The notes under the pieces were generated by a model. That model saw only the letters and a program-made list of their open reading frames with translations, ran no database searches and was not told where the DNA came from. Positions 28,567-38,144 of a DNA stretch of 64,000 bases are shown piece by piece. The position numbers and the translations under genes were made by a program. The stretch is from Methanothermus fervidus DSM 2088 (GTDB taxonomy: Archaea; Methanobacteriota; Methanobacteria; DSM-2088; Methanothermaceae). The stretch lies in contig CP002278.1 in NCBI GenBank assembly GCA_000166095.1, positions 466,001 through 530,000 of the forward strand. Direction: 5' to 3'. Each line of letters opens with the position of its first letter. Positions within the stretch are counted from its first letter, which is position 1.

Positions 28567-29799
28567 TTATCCAAACATCACTCCAGTTTCTTTTCTGAAA
28601 TCCTCTTTTCTTTCGACAGTTAAAATCTTATCAATAGCTTTAATGAAGTCACTCATGGTTACTTCTTCTCTTCCATCTCTAATTGCAAACATTCCTGCTT
28701 CAGTACAAATAGCCTTTATATCTGCACCTGATGAACCTTCAGTCATCTTAGCTAATGATGATATATCAACATCGTCAGCTAAAGACATGTCTTTTGTATG
28801 AATCTTTAATATCTCTTTTCTACCTTCCTCATCTGGTAGAGGTACTTCTATTAATCTGTCAAATCTTCCGGGTCTTAGTAGTGCAGGATCTAAAATATCT
28901 GGTCTATTTGTAGCTGCAATTATACCAACATTTCCTCTTGATTCAAAGCCATCAAGTTCTGCTAATAGCTGCATTAAGGTCCTCTGAACTTCTCTATCAC
29001 CAGATGTGGAGCTTCTTAATCTTCTGGCAGCTACAGCATCTATTTCATCTATGAAAATTATACTTGGTGACTTTTCTTTAGCTAACTCAAAAACTTCTCT
29101 TACTAATCTTGCTCCTTCTCCAATATATTTCCTGACAAATTCTGAAGCAACCACTTTTATGAATGTTGCATTTGTTTCATGGGCAACAGCCTTTGCTAGC
29201 AATGTTTTTCCAGTTCCAGGTGGTCCATATAGGAGTACACCTTTTGGAGGTTCTATACCTACTTTTTCAAATAGTTCTGGTTTTTTAAGTGGTAATTCCA
29301 CTGTTTCTCTAACTTCCCTAATTTGTTTTTTCAATCCGCCAATTTGATCATATCCAACTTCTGGTCTCTTTTCAACTTCCATTCCAACAACTGCAGGATC
29401 TTTCTCACTTGGTAGAACATCTACTATGTTAAATGTTTGTTGATTAAGGGCAACTCTTGTTCCAGGTTCTATTTTTTTACCATCTAAATTTTTTGGACGA
29501 TTAACAACAAAATATGGTCCTGTACTACTTTTCACTGCCACTCTTTCGTCGTCCAATATTTCAGTGACAGTGCCTATTACTAATGGCGGTGTCCTAAGTC
29601 TTTCAATTTCACTTCTCAATGACCTAACTTCTCTGTCCAGTCTCATTTTTTCGTTTTCTATTAATAATTTATCCTTCTCTAGTTTCCTGATTTTCCACAT
29701 TAAATTCCTTTTGATTCGTTTATTCTCCTCTCTGAGCATCCTTATTTCTTTTTTAAGATTTTCAATTCTTTTGAATAATTGTGCAGGAGAATCTCGCAT
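28567..29799 (-). CDS. pan: Proteasome-activating nucleotidase PAN
   Basis: 410 residues. N-terminal coiled coil (~8-70), OB-domain ([17 protein letters not shown], ~75-140), then the AAA module: [10 protein letters not shown], Walker A GPPGTGKT, pore loop [10 protein letters not shown] region, Walker B IIFIDEID, arginine finger region RPGRFDR. It unfolds substrates for the 20S proteasome. The C-terminus reads VMFG; the HbYX tail used to open the proteasome gate has Phe instead of Tyr. ATG start with GGAGTG ten bases upstream. Confidence 0.95.
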   Translation of the reverse strand: MRDSPAQLFKRIENLKKEIRMLREENKRIKRNLMWKIRKLEKDKLLIENEKMRLDREVRSLRSEIERLRTPPLVIGTVTEILDDERVAVKSSTGPYFVVNRPKNLDGKKIEPGTRVALNQQTFNIVDVLPSEKDPAVVGMEVEKRPEVGYDQIGGLKKQIREVRETVELPLKKPELFEKVGIEPPKGVLLYGPPGTGKTLLAKAVAHETNATFIKVVASEFVRKYIGEGARLVREVFELAKEKSPSIIFIDEIDAVAARRLRSSTSGDREVQRTLMQLLAELDGFESRGNVGIIAATNRPDILDPALLRPGRFDRLIEVPLPDEEGRKEILKIHTKDMSLADDVDISSLAKMTEGSSGADIKAICTEAGMFAIRDGREEVTMSDFIKAIDKILTVERKEDFRKETGVMFG

Positions 29800-29999
29800 A
29801 ATTCTTTAACACTCCTATTAAAATTATCTATACATATTTTTTGTTTCACTAATATTTAAACTTTAATTCAATTTGTTCTATCTTTATACACAGATCTTTA
29901 CAATATGGGAAAATAAAAATTTTTAACTAAAAAACATGAATAGCAAATATAAAAAATTCATATTTTAAAAAATAAAAGCTAATTTAAAAAGGTGTGAAA
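29800..29999. promoter_or_regulatory. Divergent promoter region between pan and the GT-C fusion gene
   Basis: About 200 A+T-rich bases between divergent genes. TATA-like A/T runs occur on both strands, for example TTTATACAC near 29883, but no single site stands out. No ORF or RNA gene seen. Confidence 0.4.
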
Positions 30000-32441
30000 A
30001 TGAGTAATTTGAAAATAAATGTATCAAAATATCTCCTAATAATTCTAATGATAGCATTTTTCACAAGATTGATTCCAAGCAAGCTTACAATACTTGTAGG
30101 CAATGATGCTTATGTTCACAAGGATATTGTTATAAGATTAGCAAATGAAGGATTAGGAATTTTGTCATGGAACCTGAAATCTATAACAGGAATAAGTCAA
30201 TATGGTTATCCTGTTCTTTTCCACCTTCTTTCTTTAGCAATTTATAAAATTTTTCAAACAAAACTAGTATTTTTCTTAATACCTCCTGTTTTAAGTATTT
30301 TCACAATATTTATATTTTATAAAATGGCATGTGAAATTTTCAATAATAAAAAGATAGGACTTGCATCTACATTTTTATTTGCTTTTGCTCCATCCTATTT
30401 TGTAAGGACGTCTATATTCATACCAGAATCTTTAGGACTTTTCTTCTTTATTTCTATACTTTATTTACTTGTAAAGTATATAAAATCCATAGAAGGGCAT
30501 GAGAATTTAAAAAATTTTGAATTAAGAAACTTTTTTAAAATATTTACAGGAGAAAAAAAAATTATAGTTGCAGCAATAGCATTGTTTATATTATATGTTT
30601 TTACACATAGAGGGTGGGTATTCCTCCTTCTTACTTTACTTCTTTTACTCCTGGTTTTCTTATTACCATCAATTAAAAAAGAACCAAAATTATTGCCTAT
30701 AATTGTCATATTATTAGCTTTATTTGGTTTTATATTTATTAAAAATGCAGAAAGGTTACAAACACAAACTGTAGCATTTTTAGGGTTTTTCAAATGGTTA
30801 GGTGCCATTCAATTAGTTTTAGGCGTATATGCAATTTTTAAATATTTTAAATCTAATAATCCAATTTATAAATTTATAGTTTTGTGGGCAATATTATTTA
30901 TTTTTGCTGGTGCATATTCCTTTAGATTTAGGGATCCATATTTAGCAATTCCTATATGTATTTTGGCAGGTCCTATACTATTAAAATTTATAAATACTAT
31001 AAAATCCTTCAAAATAAATAAAAAATTGAAACCATTTGTTTTATTATTGCTTTTATCAATAGTTGTTTTACAAGGCGTTGCTGTATCTTATTCAAGTGTC
31101 GCAAAACCAACAGAAAGGCATTTAGCTGCTTTCAATTTTATAAAAGACAACACGCCAAAAAATTCAATTTTCCTTGCTAGTAGGGACGATGCATATTTAC
31201 TAGTAGGTGAGACTGAAAGAAAAGATATTATTTTACAAAAAAGTGTGTATCAAGGGTTATTTGATAAACCACCTTCACTTAATGAGGTACGTACTGTCCA
31301 AAACGATGTTAATGAAATGCTAAATTCTCCATTATTAAATGAAGTTTATTTCCTGTTAGAGAAATATAATGTTACATATATATATTTAGCTAAAGGAACT
31401 TACAATAATTCAACGTTAAGTAAATATATGGCATTTGATCCACATTTTAAACCATTATTCATCTCCAGAGATGCAATAGTTTATCAATATGTGGCAGAAC
31501 CGAAACTAACAAGAAAAGAAAAATTAAACATCAATGAAAAAAGCATAAAATTTATTGAAGAATTTTGGAATGGATATTCATATTCTGATACAATAGGTAC
31601 TTCTCTATACAATGACACATTGGATATCGAGTTTAGAGATGTTTTTCCAGGAAGTCCTGACTTGAATGCTATGATTTCTCTACTCTACAATAATCTCTCT
31701 GAAAAATACCCCGAGTTAAAAACAAGGTCAGAATATATAATAGATTGGTTAGCTTGTAAGCAATTAGATAATGGATCTTTTGTTGGTGGGACAAGTCCAC
31801 CAGAAGAATATACGCTTACAACTATGAGTACAATATATCCTCTACTTCAATTTAATTCTGGGAATGAGAAACATAGGATAATAGTTAAAAAAGGAATTGA
31901 ATATGTTGAGTCCCAGACATCGAAGGATTCTATTCAGGTTTCGAACTTTTATGAAAATTCCAATGATTATTTAAGTTTAAAAACAGATTCTCAAGTTAGT
32001 GGCATGTATCCAAAAAATAAAAAGGGAATTATCGAGAAAGTAATATCAAAACAAAGAGAAGATGGCTCATGGTATGATGAAACATATAAAAACATTGGAA
32101 TTTTAAAAGGTTTATGTCTCTACTATAATTATACGAAAGATCCTAGGGTGTTAGATAGTATAAAAAAAGGTGCTAAATGGCTTAAATCACATCAAACAAA
32201 CTTTGGTAAATTTAAAGATGATGGTAATCCAGAATATTGTATAAGTCAATATGCAGATGCCTGCATTGTATACCATGTTGCAGGCGATGAAAGTTCAATG
32301 AAAAAAACATTGAATTATATATTTTCAAAGAAAATAGAAGATGATCCAACACCTCTAAGATCCTATCTAACTTTAATTTATGATCTTAGCATGATTTATG
32401 GTAATGAAAAAGCATTGAATTTAGCAGAAAGAATAATATGA
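30000..32441 (+). CDS. GT-C-type membrane protein fused to alpha/alpha-toroid domain
   Basis: 813 residues from the ATG at 30000, with GGTG five bases upstream. The first ~370 residues hold about 11-12 hydrophobic spans with an early acidic loop, GNDAYVHKDIV, as in GT-C sugar transferases and STT3-like proteins. A soluble stretch (~375-500) follows, with DNTPKNSIFLASRDDAYL. The last ~270 residues resemble a prenyltransferase/terpene-cyclase helical toroid: KQLDNGSFVGG, QREDGSWYDE and AKWLKSHQ. A lipid-linked sugar transferase is plausible; the toroid role is unknown. The stop overlaps the ogt start. Confidence 0.7.
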   Translation: MSNLKINVSKYLLIILMIAFFTRLIPSKLTILVGNDAYVHKDIVIRLANEGLGILSWNLKSITGISQYGYPVLFHLLSLAIYKIFQTKLVFFLIPPVLSIFTIFIFYKMACEIFNNKKIGLASTFLFAFAPSYFVRTSIFIPESLGLFFFISILYLLVKYIKSIEGHENLKNFELRNFFKIFTGEKKIIVAAIALFILYVFTHRGWVFLLLTLLLLLLVFLLPSIKKEPKLLPIIVILLALFGFIFIKNAERLQTQTVAFLGFFKWLGAIQLVLGVYAIFKYFKSNNPIYKFIVLWAILFIFAGAYSFRFRDPYLAIPICILAGPILLKFINTIKSFKINKKLKPFVLLLLLSIVVLQGVAVSYSSVAKPTERHLAAFNFIKDNTPKNSIFLASRDDAYLLVGETERKDIILQKSVYQGLFDKPPSLNEVRTVQNDVNEMLNSPLLNEVYFLLEKYNVTYIYLAKGTYNNSTLSKYMAFDPHFKPLFISRDAIVYQYVAEPKLTRKEKLNINEKSIKFIEEFWNGYSYSDTIGTSLYNDTLDIEFRDVFPGSPDLNAMISLLYNNLSEKYPELKTRSEYIIDWLACKQLDNGSFVGGTSPPEEYTLTTMSTIYPLLQFNSGNEKHRIIVKKGIEYVESQTSKDSIQVSNFYENSNDYLSLKTDSQVSGMYPKNKKGIIEKVISKQREDGSWYDETYKNIGILKGLCLYYNYTKDPRVLDSIKKGAKWLKSHQTNFGKFKDDGNPEYCISQYADACIVYHVAGDESSMKKTLNYIFSKKIEDDPTPLRSYLTLIYDLSMIYGNEKALNLAERII

Positions 32442-32962
32442 TAAGTCTTGCAAAATACAGAGATAAATACTTTGCTGTCAGTACTTTAAGTGGTAAAGTT
32501 GTATCAAGTAGTTTAGGAAGAAAAAGGCCTGAATTAGCAATTAAAGACCTTAAAATAATTGTTGGTAATTTTTCTGAAGATAATTCTATCGCAATTAAAT
32601 TAGGAGAAGCTTATTATGGTAAAAAAGTTAAATTTAAAATTTTAAATTTAACAACTGGCTTTCAAAGGAAAGTTTTAGAAAAAGTTTCAGAAATACCGTA
32701 TGGACATGTAACGACATATAAAGACATTGCAAATTCACTTGAAACTAAAGCTTATCGTGCTATTGGCAATGCCCTCAGCCATAATCCTTTACCAATAGTC
32801 ATTCCATGTCATAGAGTTGTAAGGAGTGATCACAAAGTAGGAGGATATCGTGGTGGAACCAGAATGAAAGAAGAAATACTTAAGAATGAAGGTATTAAAA
32901 TAAAAAACCATAGGATTTTAAATTTTAAAAAACATTATGTGGAACTCTGTGTTAGGCAATAG
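32438..32962 (+). CDS. ogt: Methylated-DNA--protein-cysteine methyltransferase
   Basis: 174 residues. The C-terminal domain has the helix-turn-helix entry GFQRKVLEKVSEIPYGHVTTYKDIA, the Asn hinge in RAIGNALSHNP, and the alkyl-acceptor motif IPCHRVV followed by VGGYRGG. It repairs O6-alkylguanine by suicidal transfer. The N-terminal half is a diverged beta domain. ATG overlaps the preceding stop (ATGA). The end overlaps the convergent cdhE end by 11 bases. Confidence 0.94.
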   Translation: MISLAKYRDKYFAVSTLSGKVVSSSLGRKRPELAIKDLKIIVGNFSEDNSIAIKLGEAYYGKKVKFKILNLTTGFQRKVLEKVSEIPYGHVTTYKDIANSLETKAYRAIGNALSHNPLPIVIPCHRVVRSDHKVGGYRGGTRMKEEILKNEGIKIKNHRILNFKKHYVELCVRQ

Positions 32963-34319
32963 CTTTCTTTTCTAGAAAATCTGGCAATTCTGAGGAATCT
33001 CTTGGACCAACCACAACTTTCCAACCAGTTTCATCTTCAATTTCACCACTAACTGATGCTGCAAGCCCTGGAATTATTAAAGTTCTATGTTTGACCTTTT
33101 CTTCTATCCCTGTTTCTTTGATTAAATCTGCTACTGCTTTTCCATTAAATTGACCTCCAGCCACCGAAACATCTACAGCTTTACCTCCAGTATCAAGTAC
33201 TAACAAATAGCAATTAGCTTTACCTGATTTTAAGTCACCTTCAACAGTATAATATGTTAATGAAAAATTAGTTGTTATAATCACTGGTGAATTTTCGTCT
33301 ACTTTACCAAACTCATATAAACCAGGATCTACAGCTTGAGGCTTTCTTGGGTCTGTGTAAATAGATTGTCTAAGTGTTAATACAGGTAACAATTCCCAAA
33401 CTTCTGTGCCTCGTAGTATTAGTATATCAGCATATCTGTTGATTAGTGCAGCGGCTACCATGGCTTCTCTTATACCTTTCTCAATCTCATCAGCGCTGTA
33501 CATTCTTGCTAATGCAGGTACACCCATAATTGGAAATCTGAAATCATCATCCTTTTCTTCTATAGCTAATCTCCTTATCATTGTAAAATTATCCAGAGTA
33601 TCGCCTATTGCTTCACCAACCAATGTACCTGGATCTAGAATAATATCTTCAACTCCTAAATTTCTAAGTTTACGTGAAAGTTCTTTCATTTTTTCTAAAT
33701 CTGATTGTACAAATAATACTAAAGGACAATCATATTTTTTAGCTAATTCTGCCATTTCATCTATATTTTCTTCTGTTGCAGCATAAATTATCGGTCTTTC
33801 ATCCCCAACAACTTTAAGTGCAGCCTCCATTGACTTTGAGTTGAATGAGCAAAGAATTAATGGATATTTTGAATTTTTCAATTTTTCTGCGGCCTTAGCA
33901 AATTTTTCAGGATCATTTGATTTATTCCTTAATGCAATTGCATCTAATGTTAATTTTTCTCCAGTCCTTTCTATTTCAAATTTTTCTAATCTTTTTACCT
34001 TTTCCATAAAATTTTCTTCATCAGTAACATCGATAGCTAAAGCCGTTGGGTTATAAAAAGTTAGTTGATACCTATAGAGAACCTCATCGCCACCAATAGT
34101 AACCTTTTTCTTTCCTTTGCCAAATGTTATTTCTTTTACAGCAGGTGCTAAAAGTTCTTCAAGTTTCTCTTTTTCAGCCCCTGACAACAATGGACAATCT
34201 TCTATTTTTTTCTTTTTTTCCAATAATTTTGTTGCAAATGCCATACAAGATGATTCTCCACAACGACCACAATTAGTTTTTGGAAGTAACTTATAAATAT
34301 CCATCGCTGTAAGTTCCAT
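32952..34319 (-). CDS. cdhE: Acetyl-CoA decarbonylase/synthase gamma subunit (corrinoid Fe-S protein large subunit)
   Basis: 455 residues from the ATG at 34319, with GGAGG eight bases upstream; the longer TTG frame starts at that motif. N-terminal 4Fe-4S domain with TNCGRCGESSCMAF and Cys42 (C17, C20, C25, C42), then a TIM-barrel and the C-terminal cobamide-binding domain (GLAASVSGEIEDETGWKVVVGPRDSSELP). With CdhD it carries the methyl group between methyl-tetrahydromethanopterin and the A cluster. Last gene of the cdh operon. Confidence 0.96.
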   Translation of the reverse strand: MELTAMDIYKLLPKTNCGRCGESSCMAFATKLLEKKKKIEDCPLLSGAEKEKLEELLAPAVKEITFGKGKKKVTIGGDEVLYRYQLTFYNPTALAIDVTDEENFMEKVKRLEKFEIERTGEKLTLDAIALRNKSNDPEKFAKAAEKLKNSKYPLILCSFNSKSMEAALKVVGDERPIIYAATEENIDEMAELAKKYDCPLVLFVQSDLEKMKELSRKLRNLGVEDIILDPGTLVGEAIGDTLDNFTMIRRLAIEEKDDDFRFPIMGVPALARMYSADEIEKGIREAMVAAALINRYADILILRGTEVWELLPVLTLRQSIYTDPRKPQAVDPGLYEFGKVDENSPVIITTNFSLTYYTVEGDLKSGKANCYLLVLDTGGKAVDVSVAGGQFNGKAVADLIKETGIEEKVKHRTLIIPGLAASVSGEIEDETGWKVVVGPRDSSELPDFLEKKAIA

Positions 34320-34340
34320 AACTATTGCCTCCAATAGCAG

Positions 34341-35495
34341 CTACTCAAGTTGAGTTATCCAATTGCTAATATCATCGTGATCTGCTGTGAGATATTCTTT
34401 TGTGAATGTATTAGCTACTTCACGTAATAATTTTACAGATAATGGATGTAACATCATAAAAAGGTCAACACCGCAAAGCATAGCTGTTAATCCAGTTATT
34501 ATCTCCCAAAGAGGTCCTCGGTAATCAGTAGGTCCCCATTCATCTTTTTTCATCCATGCTTCCCTTGATCCCCAAGCATTCGTAGTTCCTGAAGACATAG
34601 GCATCTGTAAATCTGTATCACCTTTTAATGCAGATAATCTAGTTCTAATCATCACATCAATAGAGAATTCTATTCCATAACCAAGTGCACATGTTGTTGG
34701 ATCCATCACAATATCTTCATGGCTCAATCCTTCTTTAAGTAAATATTTGTTCAGAGTTTTTTGCATGTTTATATCAGTAATGGCCCAAGATAATACAGCA
34801 TGATCATATTCTATTGCAGCTTTAGCAACTCTTTTATAATCTAAATCAAGGTTTGCAGATGCTAAAAGACACCTTTCACCTTCTGCAGCTTCTGCAGCTT
34901 TTTCTAATACGATAGGATCTTTTTTTGGGTCTCCTGACCCTCCTATTACTAAAGGAACATCTACAGCCTGTAAAACTTCTTCTATATCTTTGGCAGCATC
35001 TTTAGGTGATCTATCCATAACTTTAGGGCCTGTACCAATTAAATGAATGGTAACCATGTCTGCTCCATATTCCTTCACAGCTTTTTTTGCCCATTCTCCG
35101 GGGTCGTCCATCACATCTTCAAAATGTTCTCTTATAGGCCGTGGGAGACCAGGCATTGGTATATCAAAAACATCGAATGTAACTACTGGTGGATTTGGTT
35201 GTGGTTCTTCAAACCTATATAATGCTTTTTGACCTCCTAATCTAATTTCTTTCCTATTCTTTCCGCCTCCTAATTTTACTTCATTTATTTTTCCAGGATA
35301 TGATTTTATAGGTGGTTCAAATTCTATTTTTTCTTCTTTTTCAATTTTTTCTTTTCTTTCTTCAACAACTTTTTGAGCTTCTTTTATTACAGGCATTAGT
35401 TGAAGTTCAAGGCTGTCAACTTCAATCTTAAAATTTTCTAATTCAATTGATTCCACATCTTCAAGTAATTTTAAAAGTTTATTTATCTCCTTCAT
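34341..35495 (-). CDS. cdhD: Acetyl-CoA decarbonylase/synthase delta subunit
   Basis: 384 residues from the ATG at 35495, which has AGAGGA upstream and begins one base after the cooC stop. A short N-terminal helical/charged region (~1-80) precedes the TIM barrel: GGQKALYRFEEPQPNPPVVTFDVFD, MVTIHLIGTGP, VPLVIGGSGDPKKDP, LSWAITDINMQ, MDPTTCALGYG. It is the small subunit of the corrinoid Fe-S methyl carrier, partner of CdhE. Confidence 0.95.
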   Translation of the reverse strand: MKEINKLLKLLEDVESIELENFKIEVDSLELQLMPVIKEAQKVVEERKEKIEKEEKIEFEPPIKSYPGKINEVKLGGGKNRKEIRLGGQKALYRFEEPQPNPPVVTFDVFDIPMPGLPRPIREHFEDVMDDPGEWAKKAVKEYGADMVTIHLIGTGPKVMDRSPKDAAKDIEEVLQAVDVPLVIGGSGDPKKDPIVLEKAAEAAEGERCLLASANLDLDYKRVAKAAIEYDHAVLSWAITDINMQKTLNKYLLKEGLSHEDIVMDPTTCALGYGIEFSIDVMIRTRLSALKGDTDLQMPMSSGTTNAWGSREAWMKKDEWGPTDYRGPLWEIITGLTAMLCGVDLFMMLHPLSVKLLREVANTFTKEYLTADHDDISNWITQLE

Positions 35496-35496
35496 T

Positions 35497-36270
35497 TTAA
35501 TTCCTCTTTTCATTTTCAATTGTTAATATTGAATTTAAAATTTTTTTTACAGCCTTTACAGATTTTGCATTTTCAGGTAACTCTATAAGTGGTTTACCTT
35601 CCATATCGTATTTTTCAACTAATGGATCCTCAGGTATTATTCCAATTACTTCTAATCCGCATTTTCTTGCTTTTTGTATTAGTTCATCTTTATATTCTTC
35701 CTTAGCACGGTTTATAATTAAAAAAAGTTTTTTAAATTTAATTTCAAGTTCTTTGGCTAATTCAGCTATTCTTTTTGCAGTCATTATTCCTCGTTGCGAA
35801 GAATCTGTTACAACTAACATTATATCTACGTCTTGCGTTGTTCTCCTACTTAGATGTTCTAAACCTGCCTCAGTATCAATTACTACATAATCATAATTGG
35901 AAGATAGTTCAGCTATTATCTTCCTTAGCATAGTATTAACAGCACAATAACAGCCACTCCCTTCAGGCCTACCCATTACAAGTAAATCAAAATTTTTTGT
36001 TTCAACTAGTACTTCCATAGTCCTATATTCCAAAATACTCCATTTATCAACGCCTGGTGGTATTTTACCAGTGGAAGTTTCTTTTTTTAATTCTTCTCTC
36101 ACATCTCCTAAAGTTTTTTCGTAATTTACTCCCAATGCATCTGCTAAATTTGAATCTGGATCAGCATCGATTGCAAGGATATCTTTTCCAGTTTTAATTA
36201 AATGTCTGATTAAATGAGCAGCCACCATCGTTTTTCCAGTGCCGCCTTTACCACTAACTGCGATTATCAT
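35497..36270 (-). CDS. cooC: CooC-type nickel-insertion ATPase of CODH
   Basis: 257 residues of the MinD/CooC P-loop family: deviant Walker A GKGGTGKT (7-14), LAIDADPDSNLADALG, and GSGCYCAVN, whose CxC (Cys107, Cys109) is the metal-binding pair of CooC. DTEAGLEHLSR is the switch II/Walker B region. It loads nickel into the C cluster of CdhA or the A cluster of CdhC. Its place between cdhC and cdhD matches Methanothermobacter as I recall. Confidence 0.93.
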   Translation of the reverse strand: MIIAVSGKGGTGKTMVAAHLIRHLIKTGKDILAIDADPDSNLADALGVNYEKTLGDVREELKKETSTGKIPPGVDKWSILEYRTMEVLVETKNFDLLVMGRPEGSGCYCAVNTMLRKIIAELSSNYDYVVIDTEAGLEHLSRRTTQDVDIMLVVTDSSQRGIMTAKRIAELAKELEIKFKKLFLIINRAKEEYKDELIQKARKCGLEVIGIIPEDPLVEKYDMEGKPLIELPENAKSVKAVKKILNSILTIENEKRN

Positions 36271-36277
36271 TAAATCC

Positions 36278-37645
36278 CTATTTTTTCTTTTTTATTATAA
36301 TCTTTTCAGCATATATTTTGGCGTTTTTCAACACAATTCTTACCCCACCAGAGGTTGGCAACGCCAATTCAGGTGCATAAACAGCAGGAGTTTCTTCTGC
36401 TTCTTCTTTTTCTTCTTTTTTTTCCTTTGTAACTTCTTTTTCTTCTTTCCATCTTTTTACAATTGGATGTCCTTTCTCTTTTAAAAATTCTTTTATTTCT
36501 TCTATTGTAACAGCTTCTTCTTCTGTCGGTATTTTATCTCTCAATTCCTCTGGTATGAAATCAAATACCATTTCCTTGATTTCTTTTGGCATCCATACAA
36601 TTCTTTCGTATCCACCATCAGCCCTTAAAAATTTTGGTGATCGCATATATTCAATAGATAAGCCACAAAAACCTTCAACTTGTTTTCCACCAGAACATTG
36701 ACCGGCCATGGTTGAAAATGGTATACCTAATGGTGTTTCTCCTTTGTAATTCCTATGTACAATGCCTATACCATCCAATTCAGGTATGTAAAATGCTATT
36801 GCTTCAAAACATCCGCAAGAAGTATGAGGATATTCAAAAACACTGTGTAAATATACTTTTTCTATTGTACCTTGTGATTTTTCCAGTACTGCATCATTTG
36901 CACCACTATATTCACCCCTAATTTCATCTATAACTTCCCCCTTTTCTACTTCGAATATAGGACCCTCAGGATCTATTTTATGTGCGGCCCTACAATCAAA
37001 CCAATTCATGGCACCACATAATGCAGGCCTGTCAGGAGTTACTATACAAACATGAGTGGGTGCAAAAGATTGGCACATCACACAACCATAAAATACATCT
37101 ACATCTTCTTCTGAAAGTTCTCTTACTCGAGCATCTCTTTTTTCATATACTTTACGTGCCTCTTCTACAAATTCTTTCACTTTTTCTTCATCAGTGATTA
37201 AAGTTACAGATATTTTATCTATAATATTGAATTCTTCTTTGAATAATGCAATTAGTACTTCTCCTAAATGTTTCAATCTAAATCCAGCTTCCTTTGCCTC
37301 TACACTAACTCTACACCAAATTTGATCTCTCTGATTTAAATGCATAAATCCTTGAACATAATTGCATAATTCATGTATTTTTCTTTCTATAACTCCTTCA
37401 AGGTCTTCTTCAAGGTCTTTTCCAGCTATTTCAATTTTTATACCAAATGGATGCCTCTCACCTTGTTTCATTTCGTCAAGATCGGGGCCAATAACTTTTA
37501 TTCTGCCATCTTCCACATCCTCTTTAACTCTTACAAGTTCTGCACCTATGGATTTTGGACCTGCCAGCTCAACAAACATGTTAGCTGATCTTATTCTTTC
37601 ACCCTCGTATGCTGCTCCAACATTCACTGGTATGTTTTCAAACAT
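36278..37645 (-). CDS. cdhC: Acetyl-CoA decarbonylase/synthase beta subunit (A cluster)
   Basis: 455 residues. A-cluster cysteines are visible: C188 and C191 in YGCVMCQSF, C200, and the pair C277/C279 in TSCGCFEA, close to positions described for Methanosarcina. EDLEGVIERKIHELCNYVQG and DKISVTLITDE lie before them. The C-terminus has a Lys/Glu-rich linker (~405-425) and a short strand segment ending in four lysines. It makes acetyl-CoA from methyl, CO and CoA. ATG start with AGGGGAT upstream. Confidence 0.96.
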   Translation of the reverse strand: MFENIPVNVGAAYEGERIRSANMFVELAGPKSIGAELVRVKEDVEDGRIKVIGPDLDEMKQGERHPFGIKIEIAGKDLEEDLEGVIERKIHELCNYVQGFMHLNQRDQIWCRVSVEAKEAGFRLKHLGEVLIALFKEEFNIIDKISVTLITDEEKVKEFVEEARKVYEKRDARVRELSEEDVDVFYGCVMCQSFAPTHVCIVTPDRPALCGAMNWFDCRAAHKIDPEGPIFEVEKGEVIDEIRGEYSGANDAVLEKSQGTIEKVYLHSVFEYPHTSCGCFEAIAFYIPELDGIGIVHRNYKGETPLGIPFSTMAGQCSGGKQVEGFCGLSIEYMRSPKFLRADGGYERIVWMPKEIKEMVFDFIPEELRDKIPTEEEAVTIEEIKEFLKEKGHPIVKRWKEEKEVTKEKKEEKEEAEETPAVYAPELALPTSGGVRIVLKNAKIYAEKIIIKKKK

Positions 37646-37658
37646 TTAGATCCCCTAA

Positions 37659-38138
37659 TTAGCTTTCTAATATTTTTTTAAGATATTTTAACCATCTTCT
37701 ATTATCCATATTAGGAAAAGATGCATATGCATTTGGATAATAATGTTTACATATAGTAATAGTCTTAATATGTGGGGCAAAATGTTTTAATGATGATAAA
37801 CATTGTAACAAAACATTGTAATTACATCCAATAAAAATCACTAGATTGTATTGACCTTTGCCATCTAAACCTTTCCATTGTTTGTCTTGAAGTAAATTCA
37901 CAATTTCAACTAACCCATAGGCCTTTGCTTCAACATTTTTTTCGGCAAAAAATTTGTAAGTATTTGCAGTAGCAACTACAGGTAAATTCCATCGTTTTAT
38001 TATATTAATCACTAAATCTAATACAGAATTTTCTATTACTAATGGACCTGCAACTAACAAAGGTCTATCAAATCTTTTTAACATCGATTTAAAAGTTTCA
38101 GGCTTCAATCTCATTGCATTTTTCCTAATGGTATACAC
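37659..38138 (-). CDS. cdhB: Acetyl-CoA decarbonylase/synthase epsilon subunit
   Basis: About 159 residues of the CdhB family: RPLLVAGPLVIE, LPVVATANTYKFF, YGLVEIVNLL and a Rossmann-like VIFIGCNYNVLLQCLSSLKHFAPHIKTITIC. It binds the CdhA dimer and is thought to help electron transfer with FAD. The start is uncertain: GTG at 38138 has no spaced ribosome-binding site, GAGGTG points to an ATT codon at about 38129, and an ATG at 38114 has AGGA eight bases upstream. Confidence 0.9.
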   Translation of the reverse strand: MYTIRKNAMRLKPETFKSMLKRFDRPLLVAGPLVIENSVLDLVINIIKRWNLPVVATANTYKFFAEKNVEAKAYGLVEIVNLLQDKQWKGLDGKGQYNLVIFIGCNYNVLLQCLSSLKHFAPHIKTITICKHYYPNAYASFPNMDNRRWLKYLKKILES

Positions 38139-38144
38139 CTCTCT

